This document shows positions 50,330 to 59,857 of a DNA stretch of 64,000 bases, one piece after another. Source of the DNA: Methylobacterium iners (GTDB lineage Bacteria; Pseudomonadota; Alphaproteobacteria; Rhizobiales; Beijerinckiaceae); contig NZ_BPQP01000019.1 in the NCBI RefSeq assembly GCF_022179305.1, positions 22,853 to 86,852 on the forward strand. The letters are read 5' to 3'. The position numbers and the translations under genes were made by a program. The notes beneath the pieces were generated by a model. That model saw only the letters and a list, made by a program, of their open reading frames with translations, had not been told where the DNA came from and searched no databases. Within the stretch, counting starts at the first letter, position 1. Each line of letters opens with the position of its first letter.

Positions 50330-53300
50330 ATGTCGGGATCAATCAGGTTCGGGCGTCTGGGACTTCTCGCCCTGGCGCTGGCGGCCCTCGCGACGCCGGC
50401 CCCCGCGCAGAACCCACCGATGCCGGCGGCCCGCACGGCCATGAAGGCCCTCCAGAAAACCTTCCTGCGCGAGGATCTCGCCAGTGACGGCGTCAGGCTC
50501 GAAGCCGCCCTCAGGAGCGAAGCTGGCTCGCTCGCCCCGTCGAAGACCGCGGCCCAGCATCGCGAGGCCGGCGACGCCCTTGTCGAGGCCGAGAAATCGG
50601 CCGAGGCCCTGAAGCTCTTCGCCGCCGCGATCAGTGCCGACCCGTCCGATCCGGAGAACTGGATCGCCTATGCTCGCGCTGCGAGCACGGTGGGCACGGA
50701 CGACAGCAACACCGATTATTCCGGCCGCGTGCGCCTGCGCGGCAATGCGCGGGCCGCCGCCTACCAGGCCTATCTGCGCGCCCGCGGCGCGGCCGCGGAG
50801 GCCGACGCGCTCTCGGTGCTCGGCGAGATCTACGCCGATTCCTCGGAATGGCGCGCCTCGCTCGAAGCCTATCGCGCCAGCCTCGCGCTCGCCGAGGTCG
50901 CCGAGGTCCGCGAGACCTACGAAGCCTTACGCGCCGAGCATGGCTTCCGCATCCTCGACTACAAGGTCGATTCGGACGCCGCCGCCCCGCGCGTCTGCTT
51001 CCAGTTCTCGGAGAGCCTCGCACCGAAGACCGACTTCACGCCCTTCGTCGCGGTCTCCGGCGCGGCCAATGCGGCGGTGACGGGAAGCGGCCAGCAGGTC
51101 TGCGTCGACGGCCTCAAGCACGGCGAGCGCTACGCCTTGGTCGTCCGCCAGGGTCTGCTGTCCAGCGTCGGCGAGACGCTGCTCAAATCGGCCGATTACG
51201 AGGTCTATGTCCGCGACCGCTCCCCCCAGGTGCGGTTCACCGGGCGCAACTACGTGCTGCCGCGGACCGGCCAGGCCGGGGTGCCAATCGTCTCCGTCAA
51301 CGCGCCGAAGCTCGATGTCGAGGTGCTGCGTATCGGCGATCGCGGCCTGCTGCCATCCCTGCGCTCCGAGGAATTCTTAAGCCAGCTCAGCGGCGTGACC
51401 GCCAAGACCATCGCCGACCAGAAGGGCGTCAGCGTCTGGAAGGGGACGCTCGACACCGCAAAGGCCGACCTGAACCAGGAGGCGGTGACCGCCTTCCCGG
51501 TGCTCCAGGCGGTCGGCAAGCTGGAGCCCGGCATCTACATCATGCTGGCCGAGGCCAGCGGCGCCGCGGCCGGAATCGACGAGGAGGGCGGCTACGAGGC
51601 GAAGGCCACGCAATGGTTCGTGGTCTCGGATCTCGGGCTCACCGCCTTCAAGGGCGGCGACGGCGTCCACGTCTTCGTCCGCTCGCTCGCCAGCGCCAAG
51701 GCCCTGTCCGGCGCCGAGATCCGGCTCATCGCCCGCAACAACGAGGTGCTCGCCACCGCCAAGACCGATGCGCAGGGCCACGCCGCCTTCGCGCCGGGAC
51801 TCGCCCGCGGCGACGGCGGCATCGCGCCGGGGCTCGTCGTGGCGCAGGTCGGCGACGATTACGGCTTCCTCGACTTCGGCCAGACCGCCTTCGACCTCAC
51901 CGACCGCGGCGTGAAGGGCCGCCCGGCGCCCGGGGCCATCGAAGCCTACGTCTTCCCGGAGCGCGGCGTCTACCGCTCGGGCGAGACGGTTCATCTCACC
52001 GCGCTCCTGCGCGACGCGCAGGGGATCGCGGTGCCGGGGCTGCCGCTCACCCTCGTGGTCAAGCGCCCCGACGGCGTCGAGTACCGCAGGACGCAGGTCG
52101 CCGATGGCGGGATCGGCGGGCGCGTCGTGCCCATGCCCCTGATGCCGGGCGCCATGCACGGCACCTGGCGGGTTGCCGCCTATACCGACCCGAAGGCGCC
52201 GAGCCTCGGCGAGGCGAGCTTCCTGGTCGAGGATTACGTGCCCGAGCGGCTCGAGGCGGTGCTCACGAGCGCGAGCCCGACGCTGCGCAAGGGCGAGCCG
52301 GCCAAGGTCGAGGTGGCGGCCCGCTACCTCTACGGCGCGCCGGGCGCCGGGCTCGACGTCTCGGGCACGATCCTGGTCCAGGCCGCGTCGGGAAGCGGCA
52401 TCAAGGGTCTCGACGGCTTCTCGATCGGCCTCGACGACGAGAGCGTCGAGGCGAGCTCCGCCGAGATCGAGGCCCGCGCCACGACCGACGCCAAGGGCAA
52501 CGCCACCCTCGTCGTGCCGGTCCAGGCGCTGCCCGCGCCGCGCGCCACCGAGGCGAAGATCACCCTCCAGGTCGGCGAGCCGGGCGGCCGCGCGCTCAGC
52601 CGCAGCCTGACGCTGCCGATCTTGCCGGACGGGCCGGTGCTGGCGATCCGCAAGAACTTCTCGGGCGACCTCGCGGAGGGCGGCAGCGCCGGCTTCGACG
52701 TGGTGATGGCCGCCCCCGACGGGCGCCGCCTCGCGCAAGCGGGCGTGACCTGGACGCTCTCGCGGATCGAGAAGAACTACCAATGGTACCGCGAGAACGG
52801 GCGCTGGGCCTTCGAGCCCGTGACCGCGACGCGGCGCGTCTCGGACGGGCGGCTCGACCTCAGCCCCGACGCGCCGGGCCGGATCAACGCCAGCGTGACC
52901 TACGGGACCTATCGCCTGGAGACGCAGGTTCCCGGGCAGCCCGGCGCGAGCGCCAGCGTGACCTTCACCGTGGGCTGGGGCGGCGCGCAGACGGCCGAGG
53001 TGCCCGACATCCTGGATCTTCGCCTCGACAAGCCGACCTACGCGGCGGGAGAGACGCTGCGCGCGAGGATTCAGCCGAGATTCGCCGGCACCGCGACGCT
53101 GGCGGTCGTCAGCGACAAGGTCCACGCGATCCTCGACCTCGCCGTCCCGGAGGGCGGCACGACGGCCGCGATCCCCGTCAAGGCGGAATGGGGCTCGGGC
53201 GCCTACCTCGTGGCGACCGCCTACCGCCCCCTCGATCAGGCGGCCAAGCGCCTGCCCGGCCGGGCGCTCGGGCTCGCCTGGTTTTCGGTCGACCGCGACA

Positions 53301-55627
53301 AGCGCAGCCTCGACGTCCGCCTCGACGCGCCGGCCAAGACACGGCCACGCGAGACCCTGACCCTGCCGATCCAGCTCACCGGCTTGAATCCCGGCGAGGA
53401 GGCGCGCGTCACCGTCGCGGCGGTGGATGTCGGCATCCTCAACCTGACCCGCTACGTCGCTCCGGACCCCTTCGGGCACTTCTTCGGCCAGAAGGCGCTC
53501 GGCCCCGAGGTCCGCGACCTCTACGGATACCTCATCGACGGCATGCAGGGCACGCTGGGCGCCATCCGCTCGGGCGGCGACGGGGCCGCCGAGCTCTCCG
53601 ACTCGCCCCCGACCCAGGCGCCCGTCGCCCTGCATTCGGGCGTGGTGACGGTGAGCCCCGACGGCAGCGCGCGCGTCACCTTCCCGCTGCCGGCCTTCAA
53701 CGGCACCGCGCGGGTGATGGTGACGGCCTGGAGCCGGACGAAGGTCGGCGCCGCCCAGGCGGACGTGGTCATCCGCGATCCCGTAGTGCTGACCGGCACC
53801 CTGCCCCGCTTCCTCAATGTCGGCGACCGCTCCCGCTTCCACGTCGCCATCGACAACGTCGAGGGCGCGGCGGGCGATTACACGGTCGACCTCGACCTCG
53901 CCGGTCCCGTCCTCGTCGGGGCGGACGCCGTCCGCCGGACCCTGCGGCTGGAGGCCGGCGCCAAGGGCGCGCTGACGATCCCGATCACCGCCGCCGGGCC
54001 GGGCGTGGCCCGGCTCGACGTCACCCTGTCCGGCCCCGGCATCGCGGGCAGCGTCGGCCAGAGCTTCTCGCTCGCCGTCTCACCCGGAACCGGCGCCCTC
54101 GTGCGCCGGACCGTGCGTCCGCTTGAGCCCGGCGCCAGCCTGCAGCTGACGAACGAACTCCTGGCCGACATCCTGCCCGGCACCGGAAGCGTCTCGGTCT
54201 CGGCCTCCACGCTCGCGGGCATCGACGTGCCGGCGCTGCTGCTGGCGCTCGACCGCTATCCCTATGGCTGCTCGGAGCAGACGGTGAGCCGGGCGATGCC
54301 GCTCCTCTACGTCAACCGCCTCGCCTCTCTCGATAAGCTCGGCCTCGACGACAAGGTCGACGAGCGGGTGCGCGAGGCGATCGAGCGGGTGCTCGCCCGC
54401 CAGAACTCGGCGGGCGATTTCGGCCTGTGGTCGGCCGGCTGGTCGAGCGACACTTGGCTCAACGCCTACGTCACCGACTTCCTGACGCGGGCCCGCGAGC
54501 GCGGCTTCGCGGTGCCGCAGGTCGCGTTCTCCAGCGCGCTCGACCGCCTGCGCAACGCGGTCGCCAACACCACCGAGGTCCGGGACGGCGGCATGGACAT
54601 CGCCTACGCCGCCTACGTGCTCGCCCGCAACGGCCGCCCGGTGATGGGCGACCTGCGCTACCTCGCCGACACCAAGCTCGGCGATTTCGCGACGCCGCTG
54701 GGCCGGGGCCAGATCGCGGCGGCCCTGGCGCTGCTCGGCGACCGCGGCCGCGCGACCAAGGCCTTCGACTCGGCGCTGACCGCGCTCAAGGCGAGCAAGG
54801 AGGCGGGGGGATACCGCGCCGATTACGGCTCGCGTCTTCGCGACGGCGCCGGGCTCCTCGCGCTCGCCGCCGAGACCGGGCTGCCCCGGGAGACGATCCA
54901 GCCGCTCGGGGCGGTCGTCACGCAGGAGCGCGCCAGCGGGCGCCCGACCAGCACCCAGGAGAATGCCTGGATGGTGCTGGCGGCGCAGGGCCTGTCGAAG
55001 GACGCGGAGGCGATGAGCTTCTCCGTCGACGGCGCCTCGCAGCCCGGCGCGCTCGCCCGCACCATCAAGGGGCCGGCGCTGGACGCCAAGCCGGTGACCA
55101 TCGTCAACGAGGGCCGAGGGCCGGCGCAGGTGGTGGTCAGCGTCGCCGGCAACCCGATCGCGCCGGAGCCGCCTGAGGCCCGCGGCTACACGATCGAGCG
55201 GACGTTCCACCGCATCGACGGCACGGCGGTCGATCCGGCCCAGGGCATCCGCCAGAACGATCGCCTCGTGGTCGTGCTCAAGGTGACGGAGGCCAAGGCC
55301 AGCGCCGGGCGCCTGCTGCTCGTCGACCGCCTGCCGGCCGGCCTGGAGATCGACAATCCGCGGCTGCTCGATGCCGACGGGCTGGCCGGCCTGAGCTTCG
55401 CCAAGACCGAGGTGAAGCCGGTCCACACGGAGTTCCGCGACGACCGCTTCGTCGCGGCCTACGAGCGGACGCCCGAGCAATCGGCCTTCTTCACCGCCGC
55501 CTACACGGTCCGGGCCGTCTCGCCGGGGACCTACGTCCTGCCGGCCGCGACGATCGAGGACATGTACCGCCCCGACCGCTTCGGCCGCACGGCGTTCGGC
55601 TCGGTCGAGGTCGGCGGACCGAAATAG
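50330..55627 (+). CDS. Bacterial alpha-2-macroglobulin (YfhM-like)
   Basis: About 1765 residues, ATG 50330 behind GGAG (ATG 50318 is the alternative). Signal peptide (FGRLGLLALALAALATPAPA) without a clear lipobox at the usual place. A helical repeat region is followed by multiple macroglobulin beta-domains, for example PAPGAIEAYVFPERGVYRSG, a bait-region-containing middle and the thioester motif PYGCSEQT (Cys1314/Gln1317) with the following alpha-alpha toroid (LLLALDRYPYGCSEQTVSRA region, DFGLWSAGWSSDTWLNAYVT). It is thought to trap proteases that reach the periplasm. Next to PBP1C in the same direction (4 bp apart), the same pairing as yfhM/pbpC of E. coli. Confidence 0.93.
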   Translation: MSGSIRFGRLGLLALALAALATPAPAQNPPMPAARTAMKALQKTFLREDLASDGVRLEAALRSEAGSLAPSKTAAQHREAGDALVEAEKSAEALKLFAAAISADPSDPENWIAYARAASTVGTDDSNTDYSGRVRLRGNARAAAYQAYLRARGAAAEADALSVLGEIYADSSEWRASLEAYRASLALAEVAEVRETYEALRAEHGFRILDYKVDSDAAAPRVCFQFSESLAPKTDFTPFVAVSGAANAAVTGSGQQVCVDGLKHGERYALVVRQGLLSSVGETLLKSADYEVYVRDRSPQVRFTGRNYVLPRTGQAGVPIVSVNAPKLDVEVLRIGDRGLLPSLRSEEFLSQLSGVTAKTIADQKGVSVWKGTLDTAKADLNQEAVTAFPVLQAVGKLEPGIYIMLAEASGAAAGIDEEGGYEAKATQWFVVSDLGLTAFKGGDGVHVFVRSLASAKALSGAEIRLIARNNEVLATAKTDAQGHAAFAPGLARGDGGIAPGLVVAQVGDDYGFLDFGQTAFDLTDRGVKGRPAPGAIEAYVFPERGVYRSGETVHLTALLRDAQGIAVPGLPLTLVVKRPDGVEYRRTQVADGGIGGRVVPMPLMPGAMHGTWRVAAYTDPKAPSLGEASFLVEDYVPERLEAVLTSASPTLRKGEPAKVEVAARYLYGAPGAGLDVSGTILVQAASGSGIKGLDGFSIGLDDESVEASSAEIEARATTDAKGNATLVVPVQALPAPRATEAKITLQVGEPGGRALSRSLTLPILPDGPVLAIRKNFSGDLAEGGSAGFDVVMAAPDGRRLAQAGVTWTLSRIEKNYQWYRENGRWAFEPVTATRRVSDGRLDLSPDAPGRINASVTYGTYRLETQVPGQPGASASVTFTVGWGGAQTAEVPDILDLRLDKPTYAAGETLRARIQPRFAGTATLAVVSDKVHAILDLAVPEGGTTAAIPVKAEWGSGAYLVATAYRPLDQAAKRLPGRALGLAWFSVDRDKRSLDVRLDAPAKTRPRETLTLPIQLTGLNPGEEARVTVAAVDVGILNLTRYVAPDPFGHFFGQKALGPEVRDLYGYLIDGMQGTLGAIRSGGDGAAELSDSPPTQAPVALHSGVVTVSPDGSARVTFPLPAFNGTARVMVTAWSRTKVGAAQADVVIRDPVVLTGTLPRFLNVGDRSRFHVAIDNVEGAAGDYTVDLDLAGPVLVGADAVRRTLRLEAGAKGALTIPITAAGPGVARLDVTLSGPGIAGSVGQSFSLAVSPGTGALVRRTVRPLEPGASLQLTNELLADILPGTGSVSVSASTLAGIDVPALLLALDRYPYGCSEQTVSRAMPLLYVNRLASLDKLGLDDKVDERVREAIERVLARQNSAGDFGLWSAGWSSDTWLNAYVTDFLTRARERGFAVPQVAFSSALDRLRNAVANTTEVRDGGMDIAYAAYVLARNGRPVMGDLRYLADTKLGDFATPLGRGQIAAALALLGDRGRATKAFDSALTALKASKEAGGYRADYGSRLRDGAGLLALAAETGLPRETIQPLGAVVTQERASGRPTSTQENAWMVLAAQGLSKDAEAMSFSVDGASQPGALARTIKGPALDAKPVTIVNEGRGPAQVVVSVAGNPIAPEPPEARGYTIERTFHRIDGTAVDPAQGIRQNDRLVVVLKVTEAKASAGRLLLVDRLPAGLEIDNPRLLDADGLAGLSFAKTEVKPVHTEFRDDRFVAAYERTPEQSAFFTAAYTVRAVSPGTYVLPAATIEDMYRPDRFGRTAFGSVEVGGPK

Positions 55628-55631
55628 GGGA

Positions 55632-57845
55632 ATGAGCACAGGCCGCTCCGGCGCGCTTCCCTCCCCCTTGTGGGGAGGGGTCAGGGGTGGGGGTGGTTCC
55701 GCTGGCCTCCGCAGCAGGGTCACCCAGCCACCCCCACCTCCAACTCCTCCCTACAAGGGGGAGGAGAGGCGCGCGATTTTCCTGAAGGGGGCTCTCGCGA
55801 TCGTCTTGGCGGCGGTCGTTTGTCTCCTCGCCCTCTGGCGCTTCGCCGCGACCCTCCCGCCCCTCGACCTGACCCAGGCCGGCCTCCGCTCGACCGTCAT
55901 CCTCGATCGCGACGGGCGGCTGCTGCGCCCCTACGCCACCCCCGACGGACGCTGGCGATTGCCGCTGGCGCCCGGCGAGGTCGATCCGCGCATGCTGGCC
56001 ATGCTGTGGGCCTACGAGGACCGCCGCTTCGAGAGCCATCCCGGCATCGACCCGGTCGCGATCCTGCGCGCCGCCCTGCAACTCGGCCTGAACGGCCGCA
56101 TCGTCTCCGGCGGCTCGACCCTGTCGATGCAGGTCGCCCGCCTCGTCGAGCCGCGCCCGGAACGCTCGCTCGCCGCCAAGCTCCGCCAGATGGTGCGCGC
56201 GGTCGAGCTCGAACGGCGTCTCGGCAAGGAGAGCGTGCTCGAACTCTACCTGGCGCTCGCCCCCTATGGCGGCCCGGTGGAGGGCCTGCGGGCGGCGAGC
56301 CTCGCCTATTTCGGGCGCGAGCCGGCGCGCCTCTCCCACGCCGAGGCCGCGCTGCTCGTCGCCCTGCCCCAAGCCCCGGAGGCGCGGCGGCCCGACCGAT
56401 TTCCGGAGCGCGCCGGCCGCGCCCGCGACCGGGTGCTCGACATCGCGGCGCAGCGCGGCGTGATCACCCAGGCCGAGGCGCAGGCCGCCAAGGCCGAGCC
56501 GGTCCCGGCCGCGCGGAAACCCTTCCCGATGCTGGCCGCCCACGCGGCCGACGCGGCGACCGCTCTCGATCCGGACGCCCGCGTACAGCGCCTGACGATC
56601 GACGGTCGCCTACAGGCGACCCTGGAAGCGCTTGCCACCGAGCGGGCGAACGCGGCGGGGCCCGGCCTCTCCACGGCGATCCTCGCCATCGACAACCGCA
56701 GCGGCACTGTCCTCGCGCAGGTCGGCAGCCCGGGCTATCTCGACGCCTCGCGCTCCGGCGCGATCGACATGACGGCGGCGATCCGCTCGCCGGGCTCGGC
56801 CCTAAAACCCTTCATCTACGCGCTCGCCTTCGAGAACGGCGTCGCGCATCCCGAGACCCTGCTCGACGACCGGCCGGTGCGCTTCGCCGGCTCCTACGCG
56901 CCGGAGAACTTCGACCTCAGCTACCAGGGCACGGTGACGGCGCGGCGCGCGCTTCAGCTCTCCCTGAACGTTCCGGCCGTCGATCTCCTGGAGACGGTGG
57001 GTGCCGCCCGCTTCGTGGCGCGCCTGCGCGCGGCGGGCGCCCGGATCGAGCTGCCGCGCGAGGCGCCGCCCGGCCTGCCGGTGGCGCTCGGCGGCCTCGG
57101 CATCACGCTGACCGACCTCGCTCGGCTGTTCTCAGGGGTCGCCCGGGCCGGCAGCGTGCCGAACCTCGTACGCCGCCTCGACGGCCCGGAGGCGACGCCG
57201 AGCGCGGAGGGCCGCATCGTCGAGCCGATCGCCGCCTGGTACGTCGCCGACATCCTGCGCGGGGCGCCCCCGCCGGACACGGCGCTGCCGGGCCGGATCG
57301 CCTACAAGACCGGAACCTCCTACGGTTACCGCGACGCCTGGGCCGTCGGCTTCGACCGGCGCGTCACCATCGCGGTCTGGGTCGGGCGGGCGGACAACGC
57401 GGCGGTGCCCGGCCTCGTCGGGCGCCTGGTGGCCGCGCCGATCCTGTTCGACGCCTTCGCCCGCTACGGCGGCGAGCCCGAGCCGGTCGCGGTGGCGCGC
57501 GAGGCGCTGATCACCACCACGCTCGGCCTGCCGCCGCCGCTCCGCCATATCCGGCGGGACGTGCCGAAGACCTTCGCCGCGACGCTCGGGGTGCCCCTGA
57601 AGATCGCCTATCCGCCGGACGGCGCCCGGGTCGATCTCGGCCTCGCCGAACCGGGGTCGCGCGGCAGCCTCGCCCTGAAGGCGCTGGGCGGCGTGCCGCC
57701 GCTGACCTGGATGGTCAACGCCCTGCCCGTCGCGGAGGGCGCGCGGCGGCAATCCGAATGGCACCCGGACGGCGCCGGCTTCGCGCGGATCTCGGTGATG
57801 GACGCGACGGGCGCGAGCGACAGCGTCGTGGTGCGGTTGGAGTAG
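55632..57845 (+). CDS. pbpC: Penicillin-binding protein 1C
   Basis: About 737 residues. Order: N-terminal tail, membrane anchor (FLKGALAIVLAAVVCLLALW), GT51 transglycosylase (WAYEDRRFESHPGIDPVAIL with catalytic Glu, GGSTLSMQVARLVEP), transpeptidase (SPGSALKPFIYALAFENG with SALK, SLN in ALQLSLNVPAVDLL, KTGTSYGYRDAW) and the BiPBP_C domain at the end (ALGGVPPLTWMVNALPVAEG). The first about 45 residues are encoded by a type C palindromic repeat (55659-55770), giving an odd Pro/Gly/Arg tail (PLWGGVRGGGGSAG, PPPPPTPPYKGEE). No other start follows before the anchor. Synthesises glycan strands; pairs with the upstream alpha-2-macroglobulin to repair damaged wall. Confidence 0.9.
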   Translation: MSTGRSGALPSPLWGGVRGGGGSAGLRSRVTQPPPPPTPPYKGEERRAIFLKGALAIVLAAVVCLLALWRFAATLPPLDLTQAGLRSTVILDRDGRLLRPYATPDGRWRLPLAPGEVDPRMLAMLWAYEDRRFESHPGIDPVAILRAALQLGLNGRIVSGGSTLSMQVARLVEPRPERSLAAKLRQMVRAVELERRLGKESVLELYLALAPYGGPVEGLRAASLAYFGREPARLSHAEAALLVALPQAPEARRPDRFPERAGRARDRVLDIAAQRGVITQAEAQAAKAEPVPAARKPFPMLAAHAADAATALDPDARVQRLTIDGRLQATLEALATERANAAGPGLSTAILAIDNRSGTVLAQVGSPGYLDASRSGAIDMTAAIRSPGSALKPFIYALAFENGVAHPETLLDDRPVRFAGSYAPENFDLSYQGTVTARRALQLSLNVPAVDLLETVGAARFVARLRAAGARIELPREAPPGLPVALGGLGITLTDLARLFSGVARAGSVPNLVRRLDGPEATPSAEGRIVEPIAAWYVADILRGAPPPDTALPGRIAYKTGTSYGYRDAWAVGFDRRVTIAVWVGRADNAAVPGLVGRLVAAPILFDAFARYGGEPEPVAVAREALITTTLGLPPPLRHIRRDVPKTFAATLGVPLKIAYPPDGARVDLGLAEPGSRGSLALKALGGVPPLTWMVNALPVAEGARRQSEWHPDGAGFARISVMDATGASDSVVVRLE
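55659..55770. repeat. Interspersed palindromic repeat (type C, copy 2), inside the PBP1C coding region
   Basis: Outer arms TCCCTCCCCCTTGTGGGGAG and CTCCCTACAAGGGGGAGGAG, inner GTGGGGGTGG / CCACCCCCACC. It lies within the 5' coding end of pbpC and is translated in frame. Confidence 0.85.
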
Positions 57846-57881
57846 CTTGATCGGATGACCCACTGCCACCCGCGCGGGTCT

Positions 57882-57991
57882 CTCCTCCCCCTTGTGGGGA
57901 GGAGATAGGAGGTGGGGGTGGTTCCGCTTGGTGAGCGGCAGGGTCGCCCAGCCACCCCCACCCCGAACCCCTCCCCGCAAGGGGGAGGGGA
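57882..57991. repeat. Interspersed palindromic repeat (type C, copy 3)
   Basis: TCTCCTCCCCCTTGTGGGGA / CCCCTCCCCGCAAGGGGGAG arms with the same inner GTGGGGGTGGTTCCGCTTGG block as the copy in pbpC. It sits between the convergent pbpC and methyltransferase genes and can serve both as a transcript end. Confidence 0.85.
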
Positions 57992-58004
57992 AGCGCCCGG
58001 CCCC

Positions 58005-58661
58005 TCAATCTGCGAACCGCCAGACATGGCTGCGCTTGATCTCCGCATCCTCCAGGGACCGGCTGACCGGAACCTCGTAGGTGGCGAGCGTCTCGAGCCG
58101 CTCGCGCGGCAGGTAGGAGCGGCCGGGGTCGCCGATCAGCACCGTCGCGCCGCCGGCATGAAGCCGGGCGAGCCAGGCGGTCACGCGGGCGGCGAGGTCG
58201 CGTTCGTAGAAGATGTCGGCGGCGAGGACGATGCCGTCCGGGTCGCTGCCGATCAGGTCCCCGCGGACCGCCCGGATCCGGTCCGCGACGCCGTTCGCCG
58301 CGGCGTTGAGGCCGATCGCCTGGATTGCGAAGGGATCGAGGTCGCTCGCCCTGACCGCGCTCGCCCCGGCCTTGGCCGCCGCGATGGCCACGAGCCCCGA
58401 GCCCGAGGCGAAGTCGAGGACGGACCGGCCTGCGACCGTGTCGGGATGGTCGAGGATGTAGCGGGCGAGCGCCTGCCCGCCCGCCCAGGCGAAGGCCCAG
58501 AAGGGCGGCGGCAGGCCGATCTCGGCGAGCTCCTCCTCGGTCTTCTGCCAGAGCGCGGTCGCCTCGTCGGCGACCTGGAGCAAGATCTCGGGCGCGTGGG
58601 GCACGGGCCGGGCCCGCGTGTTCGCGCGGATGAAGGCCAAAGCCGCCGTGGGTTCGATCAC
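58005..58661 (-). CDS. METTL20/ETFB-lysine-methyltransferase-like protein
   Basis: About 218 residues, GTG 58661 inside the stop of the preceding gene (GTGA overlap). Class I SAM methyltransferase: LPPPFWAFAWAGGQALARYI just before motif I (VLDFASGSGLVAIAAAKAGA), ASDLDPFAIQAIGLNAAANG (motif II), GDLI and VLAADIFYERDLAARVTAWL (motif IV/post-IV, D-x-x-Y/F). The FWAFxWAGGxALARY stretch is the hallmark of the family of METTL20, which methylates lysines of electron-transfer flavoprotein beta. The target protein here is inferred from the family. Translational coupling to a glycosyltransferase is unexpected. Confidence 0.85.
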   Translation of the reverse strand: MIEPTAALAFIRANTRARPVPHAPEILLQVADEATALWQKTEEELAEIGLPPPFWAFAWAGGQALARYILDHPDTVAGRSVLDFASGSGLVAIAAAKAGASAVRASDLDPFAIQAIGLNAAANGVADRIRAVRGDLIGSDPDGIVLAADIFYERDLAARVTAWLARLHAGGATVLIGDPGRSYLPRERLETLATYEVPVSRSLEDAEIKRSHVWRFAD

Positions 58662-59815
58662 GGCCCGACGAGCTCGGCGTAGATCGCCCGCACGGCCCCC
58701 GCGACGGCGGCCTCGGTGAAGCCGCCTTCGATGACGCGGGCGCGGGCGGCCGTCCCCACTCGGGCGACCGCCTCCGGATCGGCGGCGAGCCGGATCAGCG
58801 CGGCGGATAGGGCCGCGACACTCCCCGGCGGCACGAGCACACCCTCGACGCGATCGCGGATCAGCGCCCGGCAGCCCGGCACGTCGGTGGCGACGAGGCC
58901 CCGGCCGCAGGCGGCGGCCTCGAGCAACGTGCGCGGCAGGCCCTCCCCGCCGCGGGAGGGCAGGCAGGCGAGGTGATGCGCGGCCCAGACGCGGCTGACG
59001 TCCTGCGTCGGCCCGTGCCAGGCGATCCCGTCGCGGCTCCATTCGCGCAGGGTCTCCTCGGGGATCGCGCGGCGGTTCGAGGGATCGGGCGCGCCGTAGA
59101 GGGAGAGCGCGACCGGGCTGCCCGCCGCCCGCGCCTCGCGCACGGCCTCCACCGCGACGTCGATCCCCTTCGACCACAGCATCCGCGACACGATCGCGAC
59201 CCGCAGCGGCGGCGCGGGCGGCAGCGGCGCGGGCCGGTGGGCGTCCGGGTCGATGCCGGCCCCGCCGACGATGGTTACGGCCGTGTCGGCCGGATCGAGC
59301 CCGAAGGCGCGGGCATCGTCCGGGTTCTCGAACAGGAAGCGCGTCCGGCCGGTGGCGAGGGGTCCCCGGATCAGGTGGCGGAGCGCCGTGCGGGCGAAGC
59401 GGCCGGCCGCGTCGCTTCGGGCCCCGAGCAACCCGAGCCCGGTCGGCGCGTAGACCCGGGCGGGCACGCCCGCCATCGCCGCCGCGGTGCCGCCGACGAG
59501 GATCGAGCGGAGCGCGATGCAATGGACGATGTCGGCCTTGAGCGCCTTCAGGATCGAGGCGAGCTGGCCCGCCGCGTAGCCCGCCGCCATCGGGTTCAGG
59601 CTGGAGCGCTCGTCCTCCAGCGGCACCACCCGGACGCCGACCGCCTCGATGGCGCCGCGGTGGTCGCGCACGCGGGTGACCACCGCGACCGACAGGCCCA
59701 TCGCCACGGCCGCCCGCGCCATCGGCAGGAAGTGCGAGGCGAAGAACCAATCCTCGGTGACGACGAAGACGAGGGTCTTCGGCGGCGTCGGCTCTGAGGG
59801 GGTGGGCCTGTCCAT
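58658..59815 (-). CDS. GT4-family glycosyltransferase
   Basis: About 385 residues (ATG 59815; a TTG at 59821 is weaker). GT-B fold beginning LVFVVTEDWFFASHFLPMAR, with RMLWSKGIDVAVEAVREARA, HGPTQDVSRVWAAHHLACLP and an EX7E-like motif in RGGEGLPRTLLEAAACGRGL. The opening TEDWFFASH and the later VPARVYAPTGLGLLG resemble WbpH/polysaccharide-type transferases that work in envelope glycan assembly. Acceptor unknown. Coupled to the METTL20-like gene by a 4-bp overlap and divergent from the GNAT gene. Confidence 0.88.
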   Translation of the reverse strand: MDRPTPSEPTPPKTLVFVVTEDWFFASHFLPMARAAVAMGLSVAVVTRVRDHRGAIEAVGVRVVPLEDERSSLNPMAAGYAAGQLASILKALKADIVHCIALRSILVGGTAAAMAGVPARVYAPTGLGLLGARSDAAGRFARTALRHLIRGPLATGRTRFLFENPDDARAFGLDPADTAVTIVGGAGIDPDAHRPAPLPPAPPLRVAIVSRMLWSKGIDVAVEAVREARAAGSPVALSLYGAPDPSNRRAIPEETLREWSRDGIAWHGPTQDVSRVWAAHHLACLPSRGGEGLPRTLLEAAACGRGLVATDVPGCRALIRDRVEGVLVPPGSVAALSAALIRLAADPEAVARVGTAARARVIEGGFTEAAVAGAVRAIYAELVGP

Positions 59816-59857
59816 GGGCAAGGCTCTAGCATGGAGCGCTCACGCGGGAGATGGCGA

